From Thermogemmatispora tikiterensis (GTDB lineage Bacteria; Chloroflexota; Ktedonobacteria; Ktedonobacterales; Ktedonobacteraceae), in NCBI RefSeq assembly GCF_003268475.1, contig NZ_MCIF01000002.1, forward strand, positions 1,240,629 through 1,304,628: a stretch of DNA of 64,000 nt. The letters are read 5' to 3'. The notes beneath the pieces are model-generated. The model was not told where the DNA came from and ran no database searches. It worked only from the letters and a program-made list of their open reading frames with translations. The translations under genes were made by a program, and so were the position numbers. This document shows, one piece after another, positions 18,210 to 26,583 of the stretch. The stretch's first letter is position 1. Each line of letters opens with the position of its first letter.

Positions 18210-20207
18210 TTATTCAATCATCGCGCGCCGGATCTCGATGATTTGATCGCGCAGCTCAGCGGCTTTTTCGAATTCCAGTTGCTTGGCAGCGGCGCGCATC
18301 TGAGCCTCCAGATTCTTAATCAGGCGCAGAGCCTCCTCTTTGGGAATACCCGCCAGGGCTAAGGCAGCTTTCTGCTCCTGATGACTCTCATCAGCCCCCA
18401 CCCCACTCATCGCTTTGATACGCTCCGAGAGTGTCTTAACCCCTTTTTTAATACCACGCGGGATTATCCCATGCTGCTCATTATAGGCCATCTGCAAGCG
18501 ACGCCGGCGATTCGTCTCATCAATGGCCCGCTGCATGGAGCCAGTGATTGTATCCGCATACATAATGACCGTGCCCTCAACATGGCGCGCGGCTCGCCCG
18601 ATCATTTGAATAAGCGAGCCTTCCGAGCGCAGAAACCCCTCTTTATCTGCGTCCAGAATCGCTACCAGTGAGACCTCTGGCAGATCGAGCCCCTCGCGCA
18701 AGAGGTTGATGCCTACCACCACGTCGTATATCCCCAGGCGCAGATCGCGCAGGATGTCGACGCGTTCGATGGTGTCGATCTCCGAGTGCAGATAATGAAC
18801 TTTGATGTTCAGCTCCTGCAGATAATCGGCCAGGTCCTCAGCCATTTTCTTGGTCAGAGTGGTGACCAGAGCGCGCTGCCCTTTCTCGACCCGCTGGCGA
18901 ATCTCAGCCACCAGATCATCGATCTGGCCTCGGGTTGGACGCACAAAGATCTCGGGATCAACCAGGCCCGTCGGGCGAATGATTTGTTCGACAACTGCCT
19001 CGCTGTGCTCATACTCATAAGGGCCAGGCGTGGCCGATACAAAGATCGCCTGGTTGATCTGGCGCTCAAATTCGGCGAAGGTCAGCGGGCGATTATCGAG
19101 TGCCGAGGGCAGGCGGAAGCCGTAGTCCACCAGCACCTGTTTGCGCGAGCGATCGCCCTCGTACATGCCGCGTACCTGGGGCAGGGCAATATGCGACTCA
19201 TCGACCACCAGCAGAAAGTCATCGGGCATGTAATCGAGCAGCGTCCAGGGCGGCTCACCTGGGGCGCGTCCCGAGAGGTGCCGCGAATAGTTCTCGATGC
19301 CCGAGCAGATGCCAGTCTCACGCAGCATCTCGATGTCGAAATTCGTTCGCTGCTTCAGACGGGCCGCCTCCAGCAGCTTCCCCTGGGCCTCTAGCTCGGC
19401 CAGGCGCTCTTGCAGCTCGGCCTGGATCGATTCGATGGCACAGTTGAGACGCTCGCGTGTCGTGACCCAGTGCTTGGCCGGGTAGATGTCCAGGCGTTGC
19501 CTCCTTCCCAGCACTTCTCCAGTCAGCGGATCGATCTCCGTCATGCGTTCAATCTCATCGCCAAAAAACTCAACCCGTACCGCTACATCCTCATACGCAG
19601 GAAAGATCTCCAGCACATCGCCACGGACACGAAAGCGCCCCCGAGTAAAGTTGGTGTCGTTGCGCTCATACTGAATCTCGGTCAGGTGACGCAAGATTTT
19701 ATCACGCCGCCGCTCCTCACCAACGCGCAGCGTGAGCACTACCTCACCGTATTCTTCTGGGCTGCCCAGGCCGTAGATACAGGAAACCGAGGCCACGATC
19801 AGGACATCGCGTCGCTCAAAGAGGCTCCTGGTTGCTGAGAGACGGAGCTTCTCTATCTCTTCGTTGAGGAGACTCTCTTTCTCGACATAGGTATCGGTGC
19901 GCGGAATATAAGCCTCTGGCTGATAGTAATCATAGTAAGAAACAAAGTATTCTACTGCGTTATTTGGAAAGAACTCCTTGAATTCGCTGTAGAGCTGTGC
20001 TGCCAGGGTCTTATTGGGGGCCAGCACTAATGTTGGTCGCTGCACCTGCTCAATGACCTTGGCTATCGTATAGGTCTTGCCACTGCCAGTGACTCCGAGC
20101 AGCGTCTGCATGCGATAACCCTTTTTGAGGCCCTCGACGAGAGCCGCTATGGCCTGCGGTTGATCACCGGTTGGTGTGAATGGTGATTCTACTTTGAACT
20201 CAGGCAC
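18210..20207 (-). CDS. uvrB: UvrABC excinuclease subunit B
   Basis: A protein of 665 residues (671 from an ATG at 20225) that verifies DNA lesions after UvrA loading and recruits UvrC in nucleotide excision repair. Helicase motifs are visible: [17 protein letters not shown] (Walker A), the beta-hairpin [31 protein letters not shown] (motif II), [20 protein letters not shown] and MIGRAARH (motif VI). The C-terminal UVR domain ([17 protein letters not shown]) contacts UvrC. The GTG at 20207 is preferred because homologues begin with the PEFK...[10 protein letters not shown] segment and GAGGGG lies 10 bases upstream; the ATG 18 bases earlier has only a weak site. The gene stands alone and is divergent from a zinc-ribbon protein. 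Confidence 0.96.
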   Translation of the reverse strand: MPEFKVESPFTPTGDQPQAIAALVEGLKKGYRMQTLLGVTGSGKTYTIAKVIEQVQRPTLVLAPNKTLAAQLYSEFKEFFPNNAVEYFVSYYDYYQPEAYIPRTDTYVEKESLLNEEIEKLRLSATRSLFERRDVLIVASVSCIYGLGSPEEYGEVVLTLRVGEERRRDKILRHLTEIQYERNDTNFTRGRFRVRGDVLEIFPAYEDVAVRVEFFGDEIERMTEIDPLTGEVLGRRQRLDIYPAKHWVTTRERLNCAIESIQAELQERLAELEAQGKLLEAARLKQRTNFDIEMLRETGICSGIENYSRHLSGRAPGEPPWTLLDYMPDDFLLVVDESHIALPQVRGMYEGDRSRKQVLVDYGFRLPSALDNRPLTFAEFERQINQAIFVSATPGPYEYEHSEAVVEQIIRPTGLVDPEIFVRPTRGQIDDLVAEIRQRVEKGQRALVTTLTKKMAEDLADYLQELNIKVHYLHSEIDTIERVDILRDLRLGIYDVVVGINLLREGLDLPEVSLVAILDADKEGFLRSEGSLIQMIGRAARHVEGTVIMYADTITGSMQRAIDETNRRRRLQMAYNEQHGIIPRGIKKGVKTLSERIKAMSGVGADESHQEQKAALALAGIPKEEALRLIKNLEAQMRAAAKQLEFEKAAELRDQIIEIRRAMIE

Positions 20208-20315
20208 AGGTCTTGACCCCCTCATGTCTCTTAGCGCTTGCCTGCCGATACTTGTCTGCGTCGCCTGCGTTGGCGGTGGCTTGGGCTTATGGCCGAGTCT
20301 CCAAAAGTCCTCACC

Positions 20316-20321
20316 ATTATA
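20316..20321 (-). promoter_or_regulatory. Candidate extended -10 promoter of uvrB
   Basis: TGATATAAT on the minus strand gives an extended -10 (TGn-TATAAT), about 110 bases before the uvrB start. The -35 region is weak. I saw no obvious LexA-type palindrome. Confidence 0.5.
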
Positions 20322-20429
20322 TCATCTTCTCTCCCCAGTAGCGACCCCTTCTTTCACCTGGTCGCCCGGCGCTTGCCAGTGCAAGAAAACCCGGACATGC
20401 ACGGGCATGGGACTCTGGGGCAGGGTTGA

Positions 20430-20458
20430 TTTACACAGTCTTTACAAGGCGTTATGCT
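20430..20458 (+). promoter_or_regulatory. Promoter of the zinc-ribbon protein gene
   Basis: TTTACA at 20430-20435, a 17-base spacer and TATGCT at 20453-20458. The gene start is 90 bases downstream. Confidence 0.55.
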
Positions 20459-20547
20459 ACAATGGTAGCGAGAGGCCGGGGGGAGAAGCCCCGCCTTCGT
20501 CACTACGCCAAGCCCAGAGAGAGTACCCACCCAAGGAGTCTTTGGTT

Positions 20548-21651
20548 ATGGCGCAGGATTCGCCATTGTCGTCTTGCCCCCGCTGTGGCGCCCCGGCGAG
20601 ACCCGGCCAGCGTTTCTGCCCTCACTGTGGCCTGAGCGCGGAAGAGGCTTTCTCTTACCTAAGCGTACAGCCACCGCAGCCTGTATCCGGGCAGCAGGCG
20701 CCAGTGGGACCCGTCATGACAGCGCGTCCGCTCGCCAGACGCCTTCCACGGCAGCGCTGGCTGCTCCCTGCCCTGCTTGCCCTTGTGCTCCTCGTTGCCC
20801 TCGGCTATATTGTCGCTGGCTTCGTCGGTGTCCCCATGCCAGGTTTCCCAAGCCATGCACAGGGACCGGAGACGACGCTGACGTTGAATACGACGGTGAC
20901 CTATGCTAGCGCTCGCCTGACGATCCAACGCGTTCAGCAGGCGCAGACCTTCGCCGATGATCCACAAGCTACGGCAGACGGGATGCTGCGTATCTTCTTG
21001 CAAGAGGAGAATCCGACAGCCAGCCCAATTATGTATAATCTTTACCAGTGTGTCCATCTGCTCGTGCCCGGGAAAGGCGCGGAGGCCCCGTTGCTTGTGA
21101 CCGTCAATGGCCCGCTCGCTCCCCAGGCGAGCCGCAACAATCTGCTGGACTTTGCAGTCCCTCTGAACCTCCCCCTCAGCAGACTCACCTTGCGCCTGGG
21201 CACGGCCAATGAGGCCCAGATGGATATCCCTCTGACGAGTAAGCCGGATCTCTCACGCTACGCCCCCCGCAGCGTCAAGCTGAATACACAACTGCAGTAC
21301 TTCGGACTGAACTGGACCGTTACCAGGGCAATGCTGGCCTGGAGCACTGCCGGCCAGCAGGCCCCACGGGGCAAGGTCTTCTTGACCCTGACGCTGACGG
21401 TTGAGAATACGCTGGCCCAGACGGTGATCCCCGGCTCGCCGTACGATTATATCCGTCTCCAGACAGCCAACGGTGACAGAATTGCCCCTAGCTATAGCAC
21501 TTTGCCCGTGGCCTTCGCCCAGGGAGCTAATGGCCAGGGCGGCATGGTCACTTTTAGTGTTCCTCAGCAGGATCAGCAATTTACCCTGATAATGGGCCAG
21601 TCCGGCAGCGGCATGCAGAGCGCTAGCACGACCATTCGCCTGACATCCTAG
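20548..21651 (+). CDS. Zinc-ribbon membrane protein with DUF4352-like outer domain
   Basis: A 367-residue protein. The N-terminus is a zinc ribbon, CPRCGAPARPGQRFCPHCG (residues 10-28), with four Cys that would bind one zinc ion. A Pro/Gln-rich stretch and a basic patch follow, then one membrane helix at about 75-100 (LLPALLALVLLVALGYIVAG). The rest, about 260 residues, is beta-rich and probably outside the membrane. It contains two related halves (ETTLTLNTTVTYASARLTI and KLNTQLQYFGLNWTVTRAML) that look like DUF4352-type immunoglobulin-like repeats. AAGGAG at 20533-20538 sets the start. Function is unknown; such proteins are common in Gram-positive and Chloroflexota genomes. A strong hairpin terminator follows. 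Confidence 0.85.
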   Translation: MAQDSPLSSCPRCGAPARPGQRFCPHCGLSAEEAFSYLSVQPPQPVSGQQAPVGPVMTARPLARRLPRQRWLLPALLALVLLVALGYIVAGFVGVPMPGFPSHAQGPETTLTLNTTVTYASARLTIQRVQQAQTFADDPQATADGMLRIFLQEENPTASPIMYNLYQCVHLLVPGKGAEAPLLVTVNGPLAPQASRNNLLDFAVPLNLPLSRLTLRLGTANEAQMDIPLTSKPDLSRYAPRSVKLNTQLQYFGLNWTVTRAMLAWSTAGQQAPRGKVFLTLTLTVENTLAQTVIPGSPYDYIRLQTANGDRIAPSYSTLPVAFAQGANGQGGMVTFSVPQQDQQFTLIMGQSGSGMQSASTTIRLTS

Positions 21652-21788
21652 CCTTGCCTCCACTGCCTGCCCAGACAGATCGGCACTGGCCGGTAGCTCG
21701 TCCATCACTACCGTGGATCAAAGGTGAGCAAACAGACGGCAAAGAGAAGAGACGTGGAGGACCAGCTGCTGAGCTGGTCAGAAGGACG

Positions 21789-21822
21789 TGTCCCTGGAAG
21801 GAGATCCCCCCTTCCAGGGACA
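21789..21822. terminator. Hairpin between convergent genes
   Basis: A perfect 13-bp stem, TGTCCCTGGAAGG with CCTTCCAGGGACA, and an 8-base loop. It lies between the convergent zinc-ribbon and coiled-coil genes. No T-tract is seen on either side. Confidence 0.6.
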
Positions 21823-21882
21823 GCAGGCAGTTGTGTTCCACAGGAGCAGTGAAAAGCAGCGGTTCCTGACTCGTGCTGGCGC

Positions 21883-22563
21883 TTAGTCCAGCAGGAAGCT
21901 CCCCATCAGCTCACGTCTGAGAGCCGCCTTGCTTTCTTCGTCGAGGGCCGTAGGTGCAGGGCCTGCTGGTTCACCATGAGCCAGCCTTTGCTCAGGTGGA
22001 TGTTCTGCGCTCTGGGGTCCAGCTGATCCAGGCTCAGTACCAGAGCTGGCAAAGGCCCCGAGCGGCCCTGTGGCAGCGGCGGCAAACTCATCAAGTAACA
22101 TTTCTTCGAGATACGAAGGGGAGAGCCGCGGCCCCTCTAAGGCTGGCGCCTGGGCCGGGGGCAGAGGCCGAGCCATCTGCTGGGCCTCCAGCGGACCAAT
22201 CGAGGCTCTGATCTGCGCAATTTTTCCGGAGCGCTCCTCCGCCGACGTTACCCCTCGCTGGTCCTGACCCCCGAGGCGCTCCTCTGGCCGCTCTGACAGC
22301 GGCTGAGATGACGGCGGCCCGGCTATGTATTCAGGCTGCGCAGCGACTGCCGGTGCAGGCGCGGTGATCTGCCGCTCTACCGCCCCCGCCACAGACAGGG
22401 GATAGCGCACCCCCAGAATCTCTACAAAAATCCCTCGCCCCTCGCGTAGATCTTGCAGCTGCTGGCGCAGCTCGCGATTCTCTCTTTCAAGCTCTTCTAA
22501 TAGACGCTGTTGGGCATAGATTGCTTCTAGAAGACGATCAAAGGTATCGCCACTTACTGTCAT
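21883..22563 (-). CDS. Coiled-coil protein, unknown
   Basis: A 226-residue protein. Residues 5-45 form a leucine-zipper-like coiled coil (LLEELERENRELRQQLQDL). A short conserved-looking block follows (GIFVEILGVRYPLSVAG), then a long low-complexity Pro/Ala/Gly-rich middle. The C-terminus ends in a helical segment (LDEESKAALRRELMGSFLLD). There is no signal peptide or membrane segment. The ATG at 22563 is chosen because the coiled coil starts there and GAGGAG precedes it; the open frame extends to 22650. I do not recognise it. The zipper followed by a short beta segment could be a DNA-binding or scaffolding element, but that is speculation. Confidence 0.65.
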   Translation of the reverse strand: MTVSGDTFDRLLEAIYAQQRLLEELERENRELRQQLQDLREGRGIFVEILGVRYPLSVAGAVERQITAPAPAVAAQPEYIAGPPSSQPLSERPEERLGGQDQRGVTSAEERSGKIAQIRASIGPLEAQQMARPLPPAQAPALEGPRLSPSYLEEMLLDEFAAAATGPLGAFASSGTEPGSAGPQSAEHPPEQRLAHGEPAGPAPTALDEESKAALRRELMGSFLLD

Positions 22564-22945
22564 CGTATTCAGTTTCTCCTCTCCAGTTGCAGACCTGACG
22601 ATCCGATCAGCCACGACCAACCGCTGCCCGCGAACTCTGGAGACAGACAAGATAGAGACGGACTATAACCGCTCGACCTGCTCCCCACTTCCCAGCGTAA
22701 GACAACTGCCGCCCTCTTGCCTCGTCCAGGCGCTGATTCCAGCCACCCTACACCGATACACTACCAGCTAGATGCGCCTGTCACCAGGTCCGTCCGACCA
22801 GTGAAACAGCATGATTACCCGAGAAACATTTCTTTGGCTTAGAACGGTTGAGCGGCAGCGAAGTAACAGTGGCCGAGCTTTGGCCAATGGCCCAGAGTGA
22901 GGCGTTTTCCCCTTGCCCCGGATTAAGATTGCATGTTACAGTTAT

Positions 22946-23014
22946 AGCCGGAACAACCGACGCGCCGGCTCAGGTGCCTCTCCCTTTTGGGGGAAACCAA
23001 ATAGGGGATGGCAC
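22946..23014 (+). other. Potentially structured 5' leader of the APC permease
   Basis: Two hairpins lie just upstream of the start. The first pairs AGCCGG (22946-22951) with CCGGCT (22965-22970). The second is nested: GTGCC (22974-22978) with GGCAC (23010-23014), then TCTCCC with GGGGA, then TTTGG with CCAAA. The 3' arm ends 37 bases before the start codon. It might be a riboswitch or other cis-acting RNA. I could not match it to a known class, including the c-di-AMP type often found before such permeases. Confidence 0.4.
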
Positions 23015-23051
23015 AACCCAAGATCATCTGAGCTCAGCTAAGGACTCTACA

Positions 23052-25070
23052 ATGCAGGAATCGGTGACACAGGCAGCAACAACAGACCAGTCGCAGGAGC
23101 ATCAGCCAGGCCGTGGCCGCCTCGGCCCCCTGCTTTGCTGGGCAGTCGTCTTCGCCGACATTGGCACTTCAGTGTACTATACGCCCGGCATTCTCTACGT
23201 TACTGTGGGGAAACTGGCCGGGTTCTTTGTCCTCCTCACAACGTTTGTCTTCATACTGCTCACGCTCAAGTACGCTGAGGTCTCGGCCCGCTTCCCCCAG
23301 GGCGGTGGTGTTGTCAGTGTGGCAGCCCATGCTCTTAATCCCTGGTTCGGCGCCCTGGGCGGTATGTTTATTCTCGTGGACTACTTCCTGACGGCAGCTT
23401 TGAGCTGTCTCTCGGGCATCTTCTATTTCAGCGTCGTCTTCCCAGTCCTGGGGCCTAACGCTCTCTGGATTACAATCGCTGTCCTGACCCTTCTGGGCAT
23501 CCTTAACTGGATCGGTATCACAGAGAGCGCCACGGTGAGCTTGATCGGCGCCTTGATCGCCTTTGTCAGCGATCTGGCTATTCTCGTTACAGTTTTTAGC
23601 CATATCTCACTCGCTGAGGCCCTCCATCTTTTCGCAAGCATGTTCGCCGGCAACGCCGTGACTCCGGTCAAGCTGCTGGTCGGCTTCGGAGGGGCCTTCC
23701 TGGCTTTCTCGGGCCTGGAGAGCATCTCTCAGCTGTCGCCGGTCATGAAGACCCCTCGCAAAAAGGTCGCCGGCCTGGCTCTGCTGCTGGTCGTCGTGAC
23801 GATCGGCCTCACCAGCCCCCTGCTTACGACTTTCTCGACGCTCCTGCAGCCCCAGGAGGCCACTGACCCCCTCAAGAACAGCCAGCTTGTCTCGCTGCTG
23901 GCTGGCCATTGGGGTAATATCTGGCTCCAAAGTGAGGTGGCGATCAGCGCCAGCGCTTTGCTGGTCTTTGCCAGCAATACCGCGATCATCGGCGCTTACC
24001 ACGTGTTTATGGCCCTCTCGCGTATGGAGTTCCTACCCTCCTTCGTGCTGAAGCGGAATCGCCTGCGCGGTACCCCCCACTATTCGATCGCTCTGGCCAC
24101 TGGCGTTCCGATTGTGGTCCTGCTGCTGGTTCACGGCCAGTTGGATTTGCTCGGCGATATGTACGCCTTTGGCCTGTTGGGGGCCTTTTCGTTGACCTGC
24201 CTGGGCCTGGATGTTGTGCGCTGGCGCGAGCGACACGCGGCCCGGAATCGCGCCGCGGCCCTGGCGGAGCTGCGAGAGAGCCAGCAGAATGGCCACGTTT
24301 CCAGAGAGGCGGAGCTGGCGCTCACCGCCGAAAGTGGCCTGGCCCTCAACGGCCACCACGGGCCTCAGTCCTCGCGGCAATCCACTCACGGCGAGATCGT
24401 GGAGAGCTCCGAGCGCTCTTACGAGGGCTGGCGCGGCCTCTGGTACACTATCGATTTCTATCTGGGAGTCGTTACCACTTTCCTGGTGACGCTGGCCTGG
24501 TCAATTAACCTGGTGGCCAAGCCGCTGGCTACGGCCTTCGGCGGCTCGGTCGCTTTATTGGGCATGGGAGTGGCTTTCTATAACTATCGCAGCCACCGCC
24601 TGATGGGCCGCCTGCCTGTGCCTGTGACAACGATCGAGGATCATCTCCACGGCTCCATTCTGGCAGTGCTAACAGCCAATAATCCTCATAATGAGGATGT
24701 GATCCGTACGGCACTCCAGAGCGCCGATGGGCGCCCAGTGGTCTTCCTCTACGTTGGCGAGCCACGTGTGGCCCGGACGCCGCGCCTCTTCGAGGTGGTC
24801 GATCCCTACCTGGAGGATGAACAGGCCAAGGAACTCTTCGGGAAGGCCGAAAGCCAGGCTCGCCGCGCTAAAATCAGCACCCGCCGCTATGTCTACCGTC
24901 CCTATGAGCCGGGAACGATCGCCCGCGTCTGGCAGATCGTTCACCCTCACGATACGATTGTCCCCGCCGACGAGGTGCCCAGGATTGAGGATATTAACCC
25001 CGATCGCATTAGTTACGAGATTAGTCCCGGTGGCGGAATGCAGGTGGCGCATATGGTGAAGCGCTGGTAA
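23052..25070 (+). CDS. APC-superfamily permease with cytosolic C-terminal domain
   Basis: A 672-residue transporter. After a polar N-terminus of about 25 residues it has roughly twelve membrane segments, starting with LLCWAVVFADIGTSVYYTPG; the DIGTS motif and KYAEVSARFPQGGG are typical of APC-type amino-acid or potassium transporters. A hydrophilic insert of about 90 residues separates two membrane parts (around 390-480). The last 160 residues are cytosolic and resemble a universal-stress-protein fold (HGSILAVLTANNPHNEDVIR; GRPVVFLYVGEPRVA). The ATG at 23052 is chosen because homology begins there. The open frame reaches back to 22848, but that part reads as leader RNA. Substrate is not deducible: amino acid or K+ are both possible. 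Confidence 0.82.
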   Translation: MQESVTQAATTDQSQEHQPGRGRLGPLLCWAVVFADIGTSVYYTPGILYVTVGKLAGFFVLLTTFVFILLTLKYAEVSARFPQGGGVVSVAAHALNPWFGALGGMFILVDYFLTAALSCLSGIFYFSVVFPVLGPNALWITIAVLTLLGILNWIGITESATVSLIGALIAFVSDLAILVTVFSHISLAEALHLFASMFAGNAVTPVKLLVGFGGAFLAFSGLESISQLSPVMKTPRKKVAGLALLLVVVTIGLTSPLLTTFSTLLQPQEATDPLKNSQLVSLLAGHWGNIWLQSEVAISASALLVFASNTAIIGAYHVFMALSRMEFLPSFVLKRNRLRGTPHYSIALATGVPIVVLLLVHGQLDLLGDMYAFGLLGAFSLTCLGLDVVRWRERHAARNRAAALAELRESQQNGHVSREAELALTAESGLALNGHHGPQSSRQSTHGEIVESSERSYEGWRGLWYTIDFYLGVVTTFLVTLAWSINLVAKPLATAFGGSVALLGMGVAFYNYRSHRLMGRLPVPVTTIEDHLHGSILAVLTANNPHNEDVIRTALQSADGRPVVFLYVGEPRVARTPRLFEVVDPYLEDEQAKELFGKAESQARRAKISTRRYVYRPYEPGTIARVWQIVHPHDTIVPADEVPRIEDINPDRISYEISPGGGMQVAHMVKRW

Positions 25071-25083
25071 CCTGAGAAGGTCG

Positions 25084-25121
25084 GCAGGCGCTCAGCAGGC
25101 GCTCAGCAGGCGCTCAGCAGG
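25084..25121. repeat. Tandem repeat, 11-bp unit
   Basis: Three exact copies of GCAGGCGCTCA followed by a partial fourth, directly after the permease stop codon. Function is unknown; it is likely prone to slippage. Confidence 0.75.
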
Positions 25122-25287
25122 TGCGCCGTCGGCGTGGCCAATCCCAACTGGCCGGCTCAATAGCCTTGAGCAGAGTGATGCCCGCTCGTAGAGGAGCAGG
25201 TTCCAGACAGTGGCGAAGATGCTTATGCCTGCCCGGTCTGTCTGGCCCGGCTCAGCGACTCGTGCGGTCCGCTGTCTTCCCTGGTCA

Positions 25288-25314
25288 GGACCGCGGTCCC
25301 AGCCGTGGTACAAT
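25288..25314 (+). promoter_or_regulatory. Candidate promoter and palindrome before the aldolase gene
   Basis: An extended -10 (TGGTACAAT; TACAAT at 25309-25314) lies 92 bases before the aldolase start. A perfect 12-bp palindrome, GGACCGCGGTCC, occupies 25288-25299, where the -35 would be. It could be a regulator site. Confidence 0.45.
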
Positions 25315-25405
25315 AAAGGTTGTGAACTCTCTCTAGCTGAGCTACGCTTACAGATCCTGTTTACCAACGTATTTGTCGCTGTTGATGGAGGAAGGAGCAA
25401 CACCT

Positions 25406-26329
25406 ATGAACGAGCGCATTCGCGAGATTCTGAGCTGGTACGCCGGCGAGAACCCCGGCGTCTTAACAAACCTGGCCCGTATTCTGAATCATGGTCGCCT
25501 GGGAGGAACCGGTAAGCTGGTAATCTTGCCAGTCGACCAGGGCTTCGAGCACGGTCCGGCGCGGAGCTTCGCACCGAACCCGGCTGGCTATGATCCCCGC
25601 TACCATTTCCAGCTGGCTATCGAGGCAGGCTGCAACGCCTACGCCGCCCCGCTGGGCTTCCTGGAGGCCGGCGCCGCAGAGTTCGCCGGTGAGATCCCTC
25701 TCATCCTGAAGTGCAATAACCACGACCTGCTCTATGAGTCGCGTGATCCTTTGCCAGCTTTGACCTCTAGCGTCGAGGACGCTCTGCGCCTCGGCTGCTC
25801 GGCGATCGGCTTTACGATCTATCCCGGCTCGGCTGCTCGCGACACGATGTACGAGGAGCTACGCGAGCTGACTCGCCAGGCCAAGGCCCACGGCCTGGCT
25901 GTGGTCGTCTGGTCCTATCCCCGCGGCAGTGGCCTGAGCAAGGAGGGCGAGACGGCCATCGACGTGGTGGCCTATGCGGTGCACATCGCCGCCCAGCTCG
26001 GCGCGAACATTATTAAGGTGAAGCTCCCTAGCGAGAAGATTGAAAAGCCAGAAGCGCAAAAGGTTTATCAGAAGTACGAAATTCCAATCGCTACCCTGGC
26101 TGATCGTGTGCGCCATGTGGTGCAGAGCGCCTTTGATGGCCGGCGCATCGTGATCTTCTCGGGTGGACCGGCAGCTGCCGACGAGCAGGTCTTCGAGGAA
26201 GTGCGCGCTATTCGCGATGGCGGCGGCTTCGGCTCGATCATCGGACGCAATTCCTTCCAGCGCCGCAAGGACGAGGCACTGCGCTTCCTGAACACAGTGA
26301 TGGGCATCTACGAGGGGTCCATTCGCTAA
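25406..26329 (+). CDS. Class I fructose-bisphosphate aldolase (DhnA/archaeal type)
   Basis: A 307-residue Schiff-base aldolase that interconverts fructose 1,6-bisphosphate with dihydroxyacetone phosphate and glyceraldehyde 3-phosphate in glycolysis and gluconeogenesis. VILPVDQGFEHGPARSF near residue 40 is the family hallmark. ANIIKVKLPSEK near 200 holds the candidate Schiff-base Lys, and RRIVIFSGGPAA near 250 is the phosphate-binding loop. The ATG at 25406 has AAGGAG 8 bases upstream (25392-25397). The gene stands alone, with its own promoter region and a strong terminator. The product would use the fructose 1,6-bisphosphate made by FruK. Other DhnA-type aldolases (for example LsrF) are possible but less likely. 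Confidence 0.9.
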   Translation: MNERIREILSWYAGENPGVLTNLARILNHGRLGGTGKLVILPVDQGFEHGPARSFAPNPAGYDPRYHFQLAIEAGCNAYAAPLGFLEAGAAEFAGEIPLILKCNNHDLLYESRDPLPALTSSVEDALRLGCSAIGFTIYPGSAARDTMYEELRELTRQAKAHGLAVVVWSYPRGSGLSKEGETAIDVVAYAVHIAAQLGANIIKVKLPSEKIEKPEAQKVYQKYEIPIATLADRVRHVVQSAFDGRRIVIFSGGPAAADEQVFEEVRAIRDGGGFGSIIGRNSFQRRKDEALRFLNTVMGIYEGSIR

Positions 26330-26395
26330 GCTCAGCTGCTCGCGTGACAGGCACGATAGGTGAGGGTCGCCACAGCGGCCTTGGCTGACTACGCA

Positions 26396-26434
26396 GGGCT
26401 GGTCGCCCGGTTTTGGGTTGACCAGCCCTTTGCT
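26396..26434 (+). terminator. Intrinsic terminator of the aldolase gene
   Basis: A perfect 9-bp stem (GGGCTGGTC with GACCAGCCC), a 15-base loop, then TTTGCTTT. It lies 67 bases after the stop. Confidence 0.8.
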
Positions 26435-26583
26435 TTGGCCATACACTGGCAGAGGCAGCGCGCCGGCCCACGCTAGCCTAGCGCTCTACCTGGCTGGCCA
26501 CACTGCCTCGCTTCTCGCAGGATGGCTTGCTCCCTCCGTCTCAAGCCTGCGCCGCTAGCTGGCTCCTTGCCCGGATCGCCATG

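Noticed and set aside
22848..23051. N-terminal extension of the APC permease
   Set aside because: The extra 68 residues have no transporter similarity and overlap two hairpins; the ATG at 23052 begins the family-like sequence.
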